Below, piece after piece: positions 28,033 to 37,831 of a DNA stretch of 64,000 nucleotides. This DNA comes from Ignavibacteriales bacterium (GTDB taxonomy: Bacteria > Bacteroidota > Ignavibacteria > Ignavibacteriales > Melioribacteraceae): positions 2,170,001 to 2,234,000 of the forward strand of contig JAPLFG010000003.1 in assembly GCA_026390795.1 (NCBI GenBank). The letters are read 5' to 3'. The notes under the pieces were generated by a model. The model did no database searches and was not told the origin of the DNA. It saw nothing but the letters and a program-made list of their open reading frames with translations. The position numbers and the translations under genes are program-made. Each line of letters opens with the position of its first letter. Positions within the stretch are counted from its first letter, which is position 1.

Positions 28033-30599
28033 AAAAAAATATAAACATTTGTATAGTTGCTTTAATCTTCAGTTTGCCAATCTTGGCACAAGAAGAAATA
28101 TTGACTGTTATTCCTCAACCTCAAGAATTCAAATTCACCGAAGAAAAATTTTTGCTTGATAACCCGTCTCCAATGATAAAATTGTTTTGCAAGAATTATG
28201 AACCGGTTAATATTGCCATCGAAGAATTGCAAGATGTTTTTAAAAAACATGTGAGCACTTCAAGTTCTCTCAAATCCGAAACTTCAGAAACCATACAAAT
28301 CGGCATCCCATCGGAAGATAAAAATTTCAAATCGATTTGTAAGAGCCACAATTTATTTCCGGAAGAAATACTCGGTGAAGAAGGTTATAAATTATTGATA
28401 ACCGCTAAAACCATAATCATTGCTGCTAACAATCAAAAAGGATTGTTCTATGGAATCCAGACTATAAAGCAAATGATTAGGGGAACAAGGAATTCATTTC
28501 TAAGAGGAGTGAGAATTAAGGATTGGTCTTCACTCAAATACCGAGTCGTAATGGATGATATCAGCCGCGGACCGATCCCGACTGTTGAGTTTATGAAATA
28601 CCAGATACGAAGACTTGCCGAAATGAAAATAAACTTTTTTACTCCTTACATTGAACACGTTGTTAAGACAAAAAGTCATCCAGAATTTGCACCTGTTGAC
28701 GGTTCACTTACGATTGCGCAATGGAAAGAAATTTCAGATTATGCTTTTAAGTATAACATAATGATGATTGGTAACTTCCAATCGTTCGGTCATTTTAACA
28801 ATATATTGAGCACACCGGAGTATGCACATCTTGGAGAAAGCGGAACAATGATTTCGCCTCTTCTTCCTGCAAGTTATAAATTTTTAAAAGATATTTATTC
28901 AGAAATGGTTCCGGTATTTTTCGCTCCGTTTTTTAGTATAAATTGCGATGAAACATTTGACCTTGGAAAAGGCGCTTCTAAAAAAATGGTTGACAGTCTC
29001 GGTTATGCGGAAGTTTATTATCAGCACATTATTAAACTTTACAACATTGTTAAGAATCTTGGTAAACAAGTAATTATTTGGGGCGATGTACTCCTGGAAT
29101 ATCCGGATCTATTCAAGAAACTTCCGAAGGATATCATCATAGGAACTTGGACATACGATGATCTCGATTCGTATGCAAAATTTATAGACCCGATCAAAGA
29201 AGCTGGTTTTAAATTTTTTGTTACACCCGGCGTTCTTAATTCCGGTAGATTATTCCCTAACTATACACAGTCATTTGGAAACATTAAAGGATTTGTGAAC
29301 GCTGCAGTAAAATCCGGTGCTATGGGTATGATCAATACCGTTTGGGACGATGGAGGGAATGCATTTTTTTCTAATGATTGGTATGGAGTTTCATATTCAG
29401 CTGATAAAAGCTGGAATTCGCAGTCTAATGATTCAACTGATTTTGATACTCGTTTTAATTCCGGTCTGTATGGCGATAAAGAAAATTATTTTACCAAAGC
29501 TGTCTGGAAGTTACTGGAATTATCAAATCTAGAACCAACTGATGGAATGAATGATAAAATTCTGTTTGAGAAATTACTTCCCGATTCATCAAAACATTTA
29601 CGCGTTTCATTAAATGACTGGGATAAAGTTATTGCAATAACCGACAAAGCAAAATCAATAATGAATAAAAGTAATCCTGTAAATTACCGGAACGATAAAA
29701 AATATTTTCTTTTTGTCTGCGATCTTTACAGCACACTTGCCAGTGAAAGATTCAATTTGCTGAAAGCTGCCAACTTATATTCTCGTGCCGATTCAATATT
29801 TATTCATGATAGACCGGAAGCAAGGAGATCAATACTTGAATCGATCAACCTGATAAGCGGGATCATTAAAAATGAAATTTCTCTGAAGTTCGAATTTGAA
29901 AAACTTTGGCTGGAAGAAAATCATACTTATGCGTTAGACCGGATTACCGGAGGCTATCAGAATAAAATAAATGATTTTACTGATGTTAAAACAAAGTTAC
30001 TGGAATCATTAAAAAGGCTGGATTCCGGTCTTCCGATTTCTTCAAGCGAGGAAACCAGATTAACTATTTCCAAGTTACCGGGTAAATATTTTAGAGAATG
30101 GCTTGCAGTAAATCCTTTCCCCAATAGAGACGGGAAACCTCTTTCCAAAATCGATTATCTAGCTGAAATAGGCGGCGAATTTTTTATTCATCCGAAAGTA
30201 ACGCAGGAATTTTATTTTGATTCAACTAAGTACCGCTGGTCTAGAATTGCAACTTCATACCAAGACATTGTTAATCTCACAGAAATGTTTCCGAAGAATA
30301 ATAAGAACGTTGTTAGTTATGTGTTTGCTACAATAGAAGTGAATAAAGACACAACTGTAAAAACGCTTGTCGGGTTTAGTGATGGGATTGAAATCTTTCT
30401 TAATGGGGGAAAGGTTTTCAGTCGTGAATCGAACGGAAGATTAATTCCGGATGAATACTACTTTGGGTTACCTCTCCAAAAAGGAATAAATAATTTGATG
30501 TTGAAAATTTCTCAAACAAACGGAGAGTGGGGATTCACTTTTAGATTAGCCGATGTTGATGTAAGAAGCAGAAAAAACCGTTACAAAATTATTTTTTAG
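28029..30599 (+). CDS. GH20-like beta-N-acetylhexosaminidase, secreted
   Basis: 856 residues; signal peptide MKKNINICIVALIFS... to LAQ. An N-terminal GH20b-like domain (VIPQPQEFKFTEEKF ... GYKLLITAKTIIIAANNQKGLFYGIQTIKQM, about 20-165) is followed by a TIM barrel with YRVVMDDISRG and the catalytic-type Asp-Glu pair in NCDETFDL (Asp307-Glu308). The rest (about 480-850) is helical then beta-rich, with KTLVGFSDGIEIFLNGGKVF like a carbohydrate-binding domain. The usual GGDE reads NCDE, a divergent branch. Predicted to remove terminal HexNAc, feeding NagA and NagB. Overlaps the preceding isomerase gene by 4 nt. Confidence 0.8.
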   Translation: MKKNINICIVALIFSLPILAQEEILTVIPQPQEFKFTEEKFLLDNPSPMIKLFCKNYEPVNIAIEELQDVFKKHVSTSSSLKSETSETIQIGIPSEDKNFKSICKSHNLFPEEILGEEGYKLLITAKTIIIAANNQKGLFYGIQTIKQMIRGTRNSFLRGVRIKDWSSLKYRVVMDDISRGPIPTVEFMKYQIRRLAEMKINFFTPYIEHVVKTKSHPEFAPVDGSLTIAQWKEISDYAFKYNIMMIGNFQSFGHFNNILSTPEYAHLGESGTMISPLLPASYKFLKDIYSEMVPVFFAPFFSINCDETFDLGKGASKKMVDSLGYAEVYYQHIIKLYNIVKNLGKQVIIWGDVLLEYPDLFKKLPKDIIIGTWTYDDLDSYAKFIDPIKEAGFKFFVTPGVLNSGRLFPNYTQSFGNIKGFVNAAVKSGAMGMINTVWDDGGNAFFSNDWYGVSYSADKSWNSQSNDSTDFDTRFNSGLYGDKENYFTKAVWKLLELSNLEPTDGMNDKILFEKLLPDSSKHLRVSLNDWDKVIAITDKAKSIMNKSNPVNYRNDKKYFLFVCDLYSTLASERFNLLKAANLYSRADSIFIHDRPEARRSILESINLISGIIKNEISLKFEFEKLWLEENHTYALDRITGGYQNKINDFTDVKTKLLESLKRLDSGLPISSSEETRLTISKLPGKYFREWLAVNPFPNRDGKPLSKIDYLAEIGGEFFIHPKVTQEFYFDSTKYRWSRIATSYQDIVNLTEMFPKNNKNVVSYVFATIEVNKDTTVKTLVGFSDGIEIFLNGGKVFSRESNGRLIPDEYYFGLPLQKGINNLMLKISQTNGEWGFTFRLADVDVRSRKNRYKIIF

Positions 30600-30611
30600 C
30601 AGAGATATTTC

Positions 30612-32363
30612 ATGAAGAAAACATTATTCGTTTTGTGGATTATTAGCAGCAGCCTATTTGCACAGGACACAAAGTTAGATCCTTTGCAAATTGCAAAAAG
30701 AATAGCTGATAGAGTAATTAGAGAGACTTCTTTTGAATTCACGGAAATTGAACAAAAACCTTCATTTGATCTTCAGGTGATTGATTTTCCAAAAGCATTT
30801 AATGACCGGAACACGGCAAATGTTTATGCGTTCGCAAAAATTATTGCAACTGAAAAAATAAATTTGATGTTCGGTATTAGCTATTCCGAACCATTTAAAA
30901 TATGGATCAATAATCAATTAGTCTTCCAAAATTCAAGACATACAAAGTTCCGTTTCAATGAAATTGCTTACGAGATGTTCACTTATCAAGATACTTTTTC
31001 GGTTAGTCTTAACAAAGGTGAAAACAGAATTATTGTTTACTCGCCAAAAACTAAAAATTCAATTATATATTTAAGAGAAATAACAGCTGCCGAGAAGAAA
31101 CCAATAGCTAAATTCGAACCCATACATCAGGAAAAGAAATTTACATGGTCTTGGTGCTACTTGGTGAAATCAAAAATGGGTTCTTCCAAGATCATCAACA
31201 ATTACCCAAGCAAGCTTTTACTTGATAGTCTTTATGACGAAAAAACATTTAAGAATTATGATTGTATTATTCCAAAACCCGCTTTATTGAAAAAACTTGC
31301 AATTAATCCTCTCAATACATTTAAGAAAGATTCTTATGCAGATTGGAATTACCCGAATGGAATATTAATGATGACGGTAGCAACTCTATCTGATGCAACA
31401 GACGACTTGCGTTATAAAGAATTCGTAAATGAGTATTGTAATTTCATCATTGATAACTTAACTCAGTTCAAAAAACAATATTACAAAGATCATGATCTCC
31501 GTGGGAGTTTCTACCGCATATTCCGGAAATGTATGCTTGATGATGCCGGTTCACCATCTCTTCCGTTTGCTGAACTTGAATTAATTGATAAAACTAAGAG
31601 ATATGATGCGCTTCTAAATGAGATGGTTAATTACGTTTACAAAGAGCAGCCAAGATTGAGCGATGGAACTTTATGCCGTCCCGAGCCAGAAAAATGGACC
31701 GTATGGGCAGACGATCTTTTTATGTCGGTTCCGCTCTTTGTAAGAGCCGCCAGGATAAATCATAATAAAAAATACCTTGACGATGCCGCTAAACAAGTAA
31801 TTAATTTTAATAAATATCTTTTTGATGCTGAGAAAGGTTTGTATAAGCACGGCTGGTTCAGCCAGTCTAATGAAAAATCAAAAATATTTTGGGGAAGAGC
31901 TAACGGATGGGTTATATGGGCAACCTCGGAACTAATACAGAATTTGCCAAAGAATCATCCTTTATTTAAACAAGTTGAGAAAATATTCACAAACCATTTA
32001 AGAGGATTAATAAAATTTCAAGATGAATCAGGAATGTGGCACCAAATTCTAGATGATAAAAGCTCGTTCGAAGAAACATCATGCACATCAATGTTTATCA
32101 TTGGTTTCTCCCGGGCAATTATAAATGGAATGATTGATAAAAAATATTCAGCTAATGTTATGAAGGCCTGGAACGCTTTGCAAAACAATTTCAGCCAAGA
32201 CGGAATAGTTAAAGATATTTGCTGCGGAACCGGAATAGGATATACATCAGAGTTTTATAAAACAAGAGACAGGTACAATAACGATCCGCGTGGACTTGGA
32301 GCAGTTATTACATCGGCAATCGAAGTTGATAGGCTGGAAAAATATCTACGGACCAATAAATAA
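30612..32363 (+). CDS. Unsaturated uronyl hydrolase, GH105/GH88 type, with N-terminal beta domain
   Basis: 583 residues, signal peptide MKKTLFVLWIISSSLFAQ. An N-terminal beta-rich domain (about 20-165, KIWINNQLVFQNSRH) precedes an (alpha/alpha)6 barrel with YteR-like motifs: SYADWNYPNGIL, WADDLFMSVPLFVRAA (Asp367-Asp368, probable catalytic Asp), and WGRANGWVIWATSEL. Enzymes of this type hydrate and remove the 4,5-unsaturated uronate left at the non-reducing end by polysaccharide lyases. This implies that a lyase acts upstream, consistent with the lyase-like genes in the cluster. It lies 12 bp after the hexosaminidase gene. Confidence 0.87.
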   Translation: MKKTLFVLWIISSSLFAQDTKLDPLQIAKRIADRVIRETSFEFTEIEQKPSFDLQVIDFPKAFNDRNTANVYAFAKIIATEKINLMFGISYSEPFKIWINNQLVFQNSRHTKFRFNEIAYEMFTYQDTFSVSLNKGENRIIVYSPKTKNSIIYLREITAAEKKPIAKFEPIHQEKKFTWSWCYLVKSKMGSSKIINNYPSKLLLDSLYDEKTFKNYDCIIPKPALLKKLAINPLNTFKKDSYADWNYPNGILMMTVATLSDATDDLRYKEFVNEYCNFIIDNLTQFKKQYYKDHDLRGSFYRIFRKCMLDDAGSPSLPFAELELIDKTKRYDALLNEMVNYVYKEQPRLSDGTLCRPEPEKWTVWADDLFMSVPLFVRAARINHNKKYLDDAAKQVINFNKYLFDAEKGLYKHGWFSQSNEKSKIFWGRANGWVIWATSELIQNLPKNHPLFKQVEKIFTNHLRGLIKFQDESGMWHQILDDKSSFEETSCTSMFIIGFSRAIINGMIDKKYSANVMKAWNALQNNFSQDGIVKDICCGTGIGYTSEFYKTRDRYNNDPRGLGAVITSAIEVDRLEKYLRTNK

Positions 32364-32425
32364 TTAAATGATGACTATGAAATATTATCAATAATCTAAT
32401 CTTCAATCAAAGGAAAATCTAGAAA

Positions 32426-33202
32426 ATGGAAACAGGTGTATTAAGATCTTTTACGGCAGAAAAGTTGAATGCAGTTGTAGCGGAGAACAGAACGGCGCTT
32501 GGAAAATTATCGGCTCAACATGTTAGCAGACTAATTAACGATTTACTATTGAGAAAAGAGGAAATACGAATTGTATTTGCTGCAGCTCCTTCGCAGAATG
32601 AATTTTTAAAAGAGCTTTGTAATGACAAATTAATTGACTGGTCAAAAATCGTCGCATTTCATATGGATGAATATATCGGACTGCCTGAAAATTCTGATAA
32701 ATTATTCAGCGTTTATCTAAATGAGCATATCTTTTCAAAAGTTAAATTCAAGTCCGTTCATTTAATAAATTCTCGGGAAAGGAATACGGCTAAAGAATGC
32801 AAAAGATATGAAGCATTAATACGGGAAAAGCCGATTGACATAGTTCTAATGGGTATAGGTGAAAACGGACACGTTGCATTTAATGACCCACCGGTTGCGG
32901 ATTTTAATGACAAAACTTTTATGAAGGTTGTTGAGCTTGAAGAAAAATGCAAAGCACAGCAAGTAAATGATGCCGGATTCAAAAGTATCGACGAAGTTCC
33001 AAAAACAGCATATACCTTAACGGTACCGGCATTACTTTCTGCCAAATATTTAAATATAGTTGTTCCCGGAATCAGAAAAGCTGAAGCAGTGAAGAATACA
33101 ATGAAATCAGAAATCTCAACAAAATGTCCAGCGACAATTTTAAGAACGCATTCTAATTCTATTTTATTTCTCGATGCTGAATCGGCATCGCTCTTAGAAT
33201 AG
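32426..33202 (+). CDS. nagB: Glucosamine-6-phosphate deaminase
   Basis: 258 residues, cytoplasmic. Converts GlcN-6-P to fructose-6-P and ammonia, completing the route begun by NagA at 8.3 kb. Conserved elements: FHMDEYIGLP (Asp81, the ring-opening base region), LMGIGENGHVAFNDPP (His149) and VPKTAYTLTVPALLSAK. In the second motif Asn and Asp occupy positions that are Asp141 and Glu148 in E. coli NagB, so kinetics or allostery may differ. AAGGAAA at 32410-32416 provides the ribosome site. It is 62 bp after the uronyl hydrolase and in the same orientation. Confidence 0.9.
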   Translation: METGVLRSFTAEKLNAVVAENRTALGKLSAQHVSRLINDLLLRKEEIRIVFAAAPSQNEFLKELCNDKLIDWSKIVAFHMDEYIGLPENSDKLFSVYLNEHIFSKVKFKSVHLINSRERNTAKECKRYEALIREKPIDIVLMGIGENGHVAFNDPPVADFNDKTFMKVVELEEKCKAQQVNDAGFKSIDEVPKTAYTLTVPALLSAKYLNIVVPGIRKAEAVKNTMKSEISTKCPATILRTHSNSILFLDAESASLLE

Positions 33203-33229
33203 TTTAATTCTTTCTGAAAAGAAGCCAAA

Positions 33230-34408
33230 ATGAAAAACTCAATTATAGTAAGCATCTTGATTTTATTTTCTTTTTCTCCGACAGCGAACATTGCACAGCA
33301 AAATGGGATCGGAAAAATCTGGCTGAGTGAAAAGAAAACGTGGATTGATGATTCAACCAAATATGAAATAACACAATGGACAACTACTGGGAAAAACTGG
33401 CATCTTTATTTTAATGTAGAATCATTCATTGATGAAAATGATGCAATTATTTATTCAGACAGAGCCGGTGCGATTAATTTATTCAAGCTGAATCTTGGCA
33501 ATGGTACTATTACGCAATTAACAGATAATACTACCGATGTTAGCGGAGCGGCATGGCATTACCCTAAATTAAAACAGATTTGGTACGAGGTTGATAATTC
33601 GATCCGTGTGTTAAACTATGAAACTCTCAAGAATAAACTTGTCATTAAAAATTCTTCAGCCGATTTAAAATCATTTACGGTTACATGCGATGCAAAATAT
33701 TTGGTTTTTTCAGTAAACAAAAATCCAGGTTATAGCAGTAACAATAGTACGGGTCCATATGCTATAATGAGGTTTGATCTGGTGACGGGAGATGTAAAAC
33801 AAATCTCACCTGATTACGGAATCAATATTAGCCATCTGCAAGCATCTCCGACAAATCCCAAAATCATATCATATGCCTGGCAGCATCAGTATAGAAAAGG
33901 TGGTCCGGGAACTGTTGGAAATGTACCGATAAGATTTTTTTGGATAAATATTGACGGGACTGACGGGGGACCAGTTGGACCGCAGGAATTCGGAATTCAT
34001 CGAACACATGAATTTTGGTTTTATGATGGATCAAGGTTCGGATATTCCGCACGTTATATGTTCGGACCAAATAAAGGAAGACAGTTTCTTGGTTCTTGCA
34101 AGCCTGACGGCAGCGACAATTTTATGTTTGAGGTTCCGGTTGGCCCGGCTCACTCGCAAGTTTTCAAAGATAATAAACATTGGGTGGCTGATCAAAACAA
34201 CGGAATGATATTAACAATGTGGACCTTTAACAGAGATAAAATAATAAAGGAAGAAAAATTATTTCGGCATGATTCATCTTGGGGTGAACAGCCGACACAT
34301 CCGCACCCTCATTTCAGCCCGGATGGAAAATATATTATGTTAAGCACAGATAAAACCGGCACACCTCAAGTATATACTGTGAAAGTAAATTTGCGGGACG
34401 ATAAATAA
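33230..34408 (+). CDS. Oligogalacturonate lyase-like protein, PL22 family beta-propeller
   Basis: 392 residues with a signal peptide (to NIAQQ), unlike the cytoplasmic enterobacterial Ogl. A seven-bladed propeller is suggested by repeats such as IIYSDRAGAINLFKLNLGNGTITQLT. The metal site of oligogalacturonate lyase (Gln and two His in Q-x-x-H-x-H) is present as EQPTHPHPHFSPDG with Gln354, His357 and His359. A further His in GPAHSQ (about 308) and the HRTHEFW segment (His257/His260) match the other ligand and the catalytic-base region. Expected to cleave unsaturated or saturated galacturonate disaccharides. Followed 16 bp later by a GH28 gene. Confidence 0.8.
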   Translation: MKNSIIVSILILFSFSPTANIAQQNGIGKIWLSEKKTWIDDSTKYEITQWTTTGKNWHLYFNVESFIDENDAIIYSDRAGAINLFKLNLGNGTITQLTDNTTDVSGAAWHYPKLKQIWYEVDNSIRVLNYETLKNKLVIKNSSADLKSFTVTCDAKYLVFSVNKNPGYSSNNSTGPYAIMRFDLVTGDVKQISPDYGINISHLQASPTNPKIISYAWQHQYRKGGPGTVGNVPIRFFWINIDGTDGGPVGPQEFGIHRTHEFWFYDGSRFGYSARYMFGPNKGRQFLGSCKPDGSDNFMFEVPVGPAHSQVFKDNKHWVADQNNGMILTMWTFNRDKIIKEEKLFRHDSSWGEQPTHPHPHFSPDGKYIMLSTDKTGTPQVYTVKVNLRDDK

Positions 34409-34424
34409 TTAGGGAATAGGAATT

Positions 34425-36026
34425 ATGAATTTAGATCGGAGTAAATTTTTTGCTCTCTGCAGTTTTATTTTTATTATCAATTTGTCTGCACAAACCACGC
34501 GTGAAATATTTGTTAAAGATTTTGGCGCTAAAGGGGACGGTGTTTCTTTAGACACAAAAGCGATTCAGAATGCAATTGATAAGTGCGCCGAGGAAGGAGG
34601 AACTGTATTCTTTTCACCTGGTAAATACTTAACCGGTTCATTGGTGTTGAAAAGTAATGTAGATATATACCTCGTAAACGGCGCGATAATTCTTGGCAGC
34701 ACTAATCTAAATGATTATATCGAACATCAGCCGGAACTTCGATCATACAACGATGCTTTTCTAAAATACAGTTTATTCTATGCAGAGAAAGTAAAAAATA
34801 TTTCGATTCGGGGCGAAGGGATAATTGACGGGCAAGGCGGCTCATTCAAAGTAACCACAAAAGTAAAGCCCGACCGCTATAAAAACAGACCATTCATCAT
34901 CAGATTTGTAGAATGCGAACAAGTTAGGATTGAAAATCTAACGCTTCAAAACTCAGCAATGTGGATGCAGCAATATCTTGCATGTAACGACTTGGTAATT
35001 AGAGGTATAAAAGTTTTCAATCATGCAAATCAAAATAACGATATGATAGACATTGACGGATGCAGCAACGTTATTATTTCCGATTGCATTGGCGATACAG
35101 ATGACGATGGAATTGTTTTAAAGAGTACATCTCCGCATATTACCGAAAATGTTGTAATCAATAATTGTATTGTCAGCAGTCACTGTAATGCTCTTAAATT
35201 AGGGACAGAATCAACAGGTGGTTTCAGAAACATTGCTGTATCGAATATTATTATAAAACCATCGAGGGTTAAAAAAACTATTTTCGGTTCACCTACAGGA
35301 AACGGTGGGATAAACTTATCAACTGTTGACGGTGGAATTCTGGAAGGAGTAGTAATTTCGAATATAAACATAGATGGACCGGATGTTCCAATATTTTTAA
35401 GGTTAGGAAATAGAGCACGTAAATATTCAGAAAGCGCTTCGCCTGCTGGTGTCGGGGAATTTAGAAATGTAAGCATCGGCAACGTAATTGCTACGAACAT
35501 TAAAAGTTTCGGCTGTTCAGTTACAGGAATACCGAACCATTACATTGAAAACGTTATGCTTAATAACATTACAATTGTTTTTAATGGCGGTGTGAAAAAA
35601 GAAGATTATAAAACAGAAATTCCAGAATTAGAAGAAAATTATCCCGAAGGAACGATGTGGGGAAATCTTCCTGCTTACGGATTTTATTTTAGACATGTCC
35701 GCGGAATAAAACTTATTAACGTAAATATTTCTTTCAAGGAAACAGATCAACGTCCCGCCATAATATTTGATGATTCAAAAGATGTAGCAATTAATCAATT
35801 GGACGCAATGGTAAACGGTGAAGCAAATAATTTGATCGGTCTTACCAGAAGTCAAGATGTTTTTATAGAAAATTCGGTTTCAAAAGGTTCTGCAAAACAT
35901 TTTGTATCTGTATCTGATTCTGTTTCAAAAAATATTTTCTTGAATGGTAACGATCTAAGAAACTTCGAGAGACCTTTCTCCCAAAAGGTGAAAGGGCAAG
36001 TAAAATTATTAAATAGTATTAATTAG
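34425..36026 (+). CDS. GH28 polygalacturonase-like glycoside hydrolase, secreted
   Basis: 533 residues, signal peptide to NLSAQ. The N-terminus FVKDFGAKGDGVSLDTKAIQ and GGTVFFSPGKYLTGSL is the standard GH28 opening. The catalytic Asp region is NNDMIDIDGC (Asp206/209/211) and GDTDDDGIVLKS (Asp226-228), followed by SHCNALKLGTES instead of the fungal GHG/RIK motifs, as in many bacterial GH28 proteins. The rest forms a right-handed beta-helix. Probably hydrolyses a galacturonate- or rhamnogalacturonate-type linkage. It closes the glycan locus; AGGAATT upstream of ATG 34425 is its ribosome site. Confidence 0.88.
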   Translation: MNLDRSKFFALCSFIFIINLSAQTTREIFVKDFGAKGDGVSLDTKAIQNAIDKCAEEGGTVFFSPGKYLTGSLVLKSNVDIYLVNGAIILGSTNLNDYIEHQPELRSYNDAFLKYSLFYAEKVKNISIRGEGIIDGQGGSFKVTTKVKPDRYKNRPFIIRFVECEQVRIENLTLQNSAMWMQQYLACNDLVIRGIKVFNHANQNNDMIDIDGCSNVIISDCIGDTDDDGIVLKSTSPHITENVVINNCIVSSHCNALKLGTESTGGFRNIAVSNIIIKPSRVKKTIFGSPTGNGGINLSTVDGGILEGVVISNINIDGPDVPIFLRLGNRARKYSESASPAGVGEFRNVSIGNVIATNIKSFGCSVTGIPNHYIENVMLNNITIVFNGGVKKEDYKTEIPELEENYPEGTMWGNLPAYGFYFRHVRGIKLINVNISFKETDQRPAIIFDDSKDVAINQLDAMVNGEANNLIGLTRSQDVFIENSVSKGSAKHFVSVSDSVSKNIFLNGNDLRNFERPFSQKVKGQVKLLNSIN

Positions 36027-36651
36027 ATCGATTAAGGATCTGTCAGGAAAGTATTATAGAGAATTAAAATCTGAAAGATTGTTATTGCTTGATGAATTTA
36101 GAGGTAATTATCTTTTGTCTATCTTTACTGGTTATTACAAGTAGAACATCCTCGTTGATATTCAATAAAAAATGGCGGACCAAACCGTTCCTTGTCTACA
36201 GTCAAATATTTAGAAGATTACCTATTAGGAATTATAAAAATTCAAGATAAAATCTTATTGCCGATTAACGAACGCCTTAAGTTCTGCAAAAATCTCAACG
36301 TAAAGATATTATCCAACCACATTTCTTTCACTGTGAATAATTAACCAGCGATTGAAAATCTTTGAAGCAGCTCGAAATCTCGAATCTCACATAATTTCTT
36401 TTTATTCAAGCCGCAATACGATGTGCTAAACAAAATAATTTCTTTTAATACCCTCAAAGATGTATTAAAACGGAATATCTAAAAACCGCAATTCTTACAT
36501 TGAAATGTTTAAGTATAGAAAGTTAGTCTTCTTATAAAATTAAATTATATACACTTTCACTCGATAATGCTAATAATAGGGGAACTTCCTTGTCAGACGG
36601 ATTGGGAAAATAATAAATAATATTCAGCGAAATGAAGTAGGGTAAAGTTTG
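36027..36651 (+). other. Long intergenic stretch with two decayed open frames
   Basis: 625 bases without an intact gene. Frame 1 is open 36031-36144 (36 codons to a TAG) and frame 3 is open 36159-36344 (61 codons, no start, ending SFTVNN). Both have protein-like composition and lie in series, as if one gene had been frameshifted and lost its start. I do not recognise the family. Beyond 36345 the stretch is AT-rich and shows nothing I can support until the ribosome site AGGGT at about 36639 of the next gene. Confidence 0.3.
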
Positions 36652-36975
36652 ATGAGTAAATCAATTCCCGTCGAAATGATTGAAGATGGAATGGAGCTCG
36701 CGGAGCCCATAAAAAATAAATATGGACAAATAATGCTTGCAGAGAATGCAAAGCTGGAGTCCAAACAAAAAAAAATGTTGAAAGTATGGGGGATTTCCTC
36801 AGTTATAATTGTCGCCGATGATGAACCTTTTGAACATAAAGCCTACGATCCTGAAATAATTGAAAAAGCAAAAATAAAGTTGAGCGAAAAAATATTATGG
36901 CAGCCCGGAAATCAATTTGAAGAAGAGATTTATCAACTGGCCTTAGAAAGAATTCTTGAAAACCATTTCTCGTGA
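36652..36975 (+). CDS. Small conserved-type protein linked to an HDOD signalling operon
   Basis: 107 residues, cytoplasmic. Residues 1-50 (SIPVEMIEDGMELAEPI ... YGQIMLAENAKLESKQ ... WGISSVIIV) look like the small beta-rich domain that often precedes or accompanies HD-GYP and HDOD proteins. The remainder is helical. Its stop lies 5 bp before the HDOD gene, and the kinase follows, so the three are probably one operon. It may be a stand-alone N-terminal domain acting as an adaptor. ATG 36652 is chosen over the adjacent TTG. Function not established. Confidence 0.65.
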   Translation: MSKSIPVEMIEDGMELAEPIKNKYGQIMLAENAKLESKQKKMLKVWGISSVIIVADDEPFEHKAYDPEIIEKAKIKLSEKILWQPGNQFEEEIYQLALERILENHFS

Positions 36976-36980
36976 TATAA

Positions 36981-37829
36981 ATGATTTCCATTGAAAACAT
37001 AATAAATAAAATTAATACACTTCCAACGCTGCCCACAGTATACTCTAAATTAACTGAAGCAATCGAAGATCCGAATAATACTGTTGACCAAATCTCAAAA
37101 ATTATTTCGGCGGATCAGGCCTCGGTATTCAAAATATTAAAAGTTGTTAACTCACCATTTTACGGGTTCCGCGGAAAAATTGATACGATCTCGCAAGCGA
37201 TTTTCTATCTAGGCTTTAACGAAGTGCGAAACATTGTACTGGCTCTTTCGGTTATAAATATGTTTTCGAAGGAATCTGCACTAAGAGATTATAGTCCGGT
37301 GGATTTATGGTCTCATTCAATCGGAGTTGGAATATTGGCAAGAGCTATTGGCGCATCGGTTAACGAAAAGAATTTGGAAAATTATTTTGTCGCCGGAATT
37401 TTTCATGATATCGGCAAATTAATTTTTATGGAATATGCCCCAGAAGAATATCAAAAAGTGTTTGATTTATTGAAAGTAAGGAAAATCACTATATCAGACG
37501 CAGAAACGGAAGTATTCGGAGCTGATCACTCCATAGCCGGTTCTCTTCTGGCGGAAAAATGGAAACTCCCTCCTTCAATTCAAAAAACAGTACGGTATCA
37601 TCACATTCTGAACGGGAATGAACTGAATAATATTCTTCTGGGTTCAATTTATATAGCGGATATATATGCTAACGCTATGGAATTGGGCTTCGATGGAAGC
37701 TCTATTATATCTCAACCAAATAATGTAGTCTGGAACACAGTCAAACTTAAACCGGGTTACATAAAATCAATAAGCAAAAAATTGAGGGAAGACTATAATC
37801 ACACAATTAAGATTATACTAGTAGATTAA
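36981..37829 (+). CDS. HDOD domain signalling protein
   Basis: 282 residues. Residues about 10-210 form an HDOD domain: LPTLPTVYSKLTEAI, SADQASVFKILKVVNSPFYG, and GIFHDIGKL, where HD residues of the HD superfamily are retained, then RYHH. Such proteins scaffold signalling or bind nucleotides rather than degrade them. Located between the 107-aa protein and a PAS histidine kinase (2-bp gap to the kinase), so likely part of the same signal relay. Confidence 0.9.
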   Translation: MISIENIINKINTLPTLPTVYSKLTEAIEDPNNTVDQISKIISADQASVFKILKVVNSPFYGFRGKIDTISQAIFYLGFNEVRNIVLALSVINMFSKESALRDYSPVDLWSHSIGVGILARAIGASVNEKNLENYFVAGIFHDIGKLIFMEYAPEEYQKVFDLLKVRKITISDAETEVFGADHSIAGSLLAEKWKLPPSIQKTVRYHHILNGNELNNILLGSIYIADIYANAMELGFDGSSIISQPNNVVWNTVKLKPGYIKSISKKLREDYNHTIKIILVD

Positions 37830-37831
37830 CG

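Noticed and set aside
32758-33360. A 200-codon minus-strand open frame
   Set aside because: Overlaps nagB and the start of the PL22 gene; no family features, antisense shadow.
36027-36651. Insertion-sequence remnant
   Set aside because: No terminal inverted repeats or transposase motif could be seen; kept only as an unidentified decayed frame.
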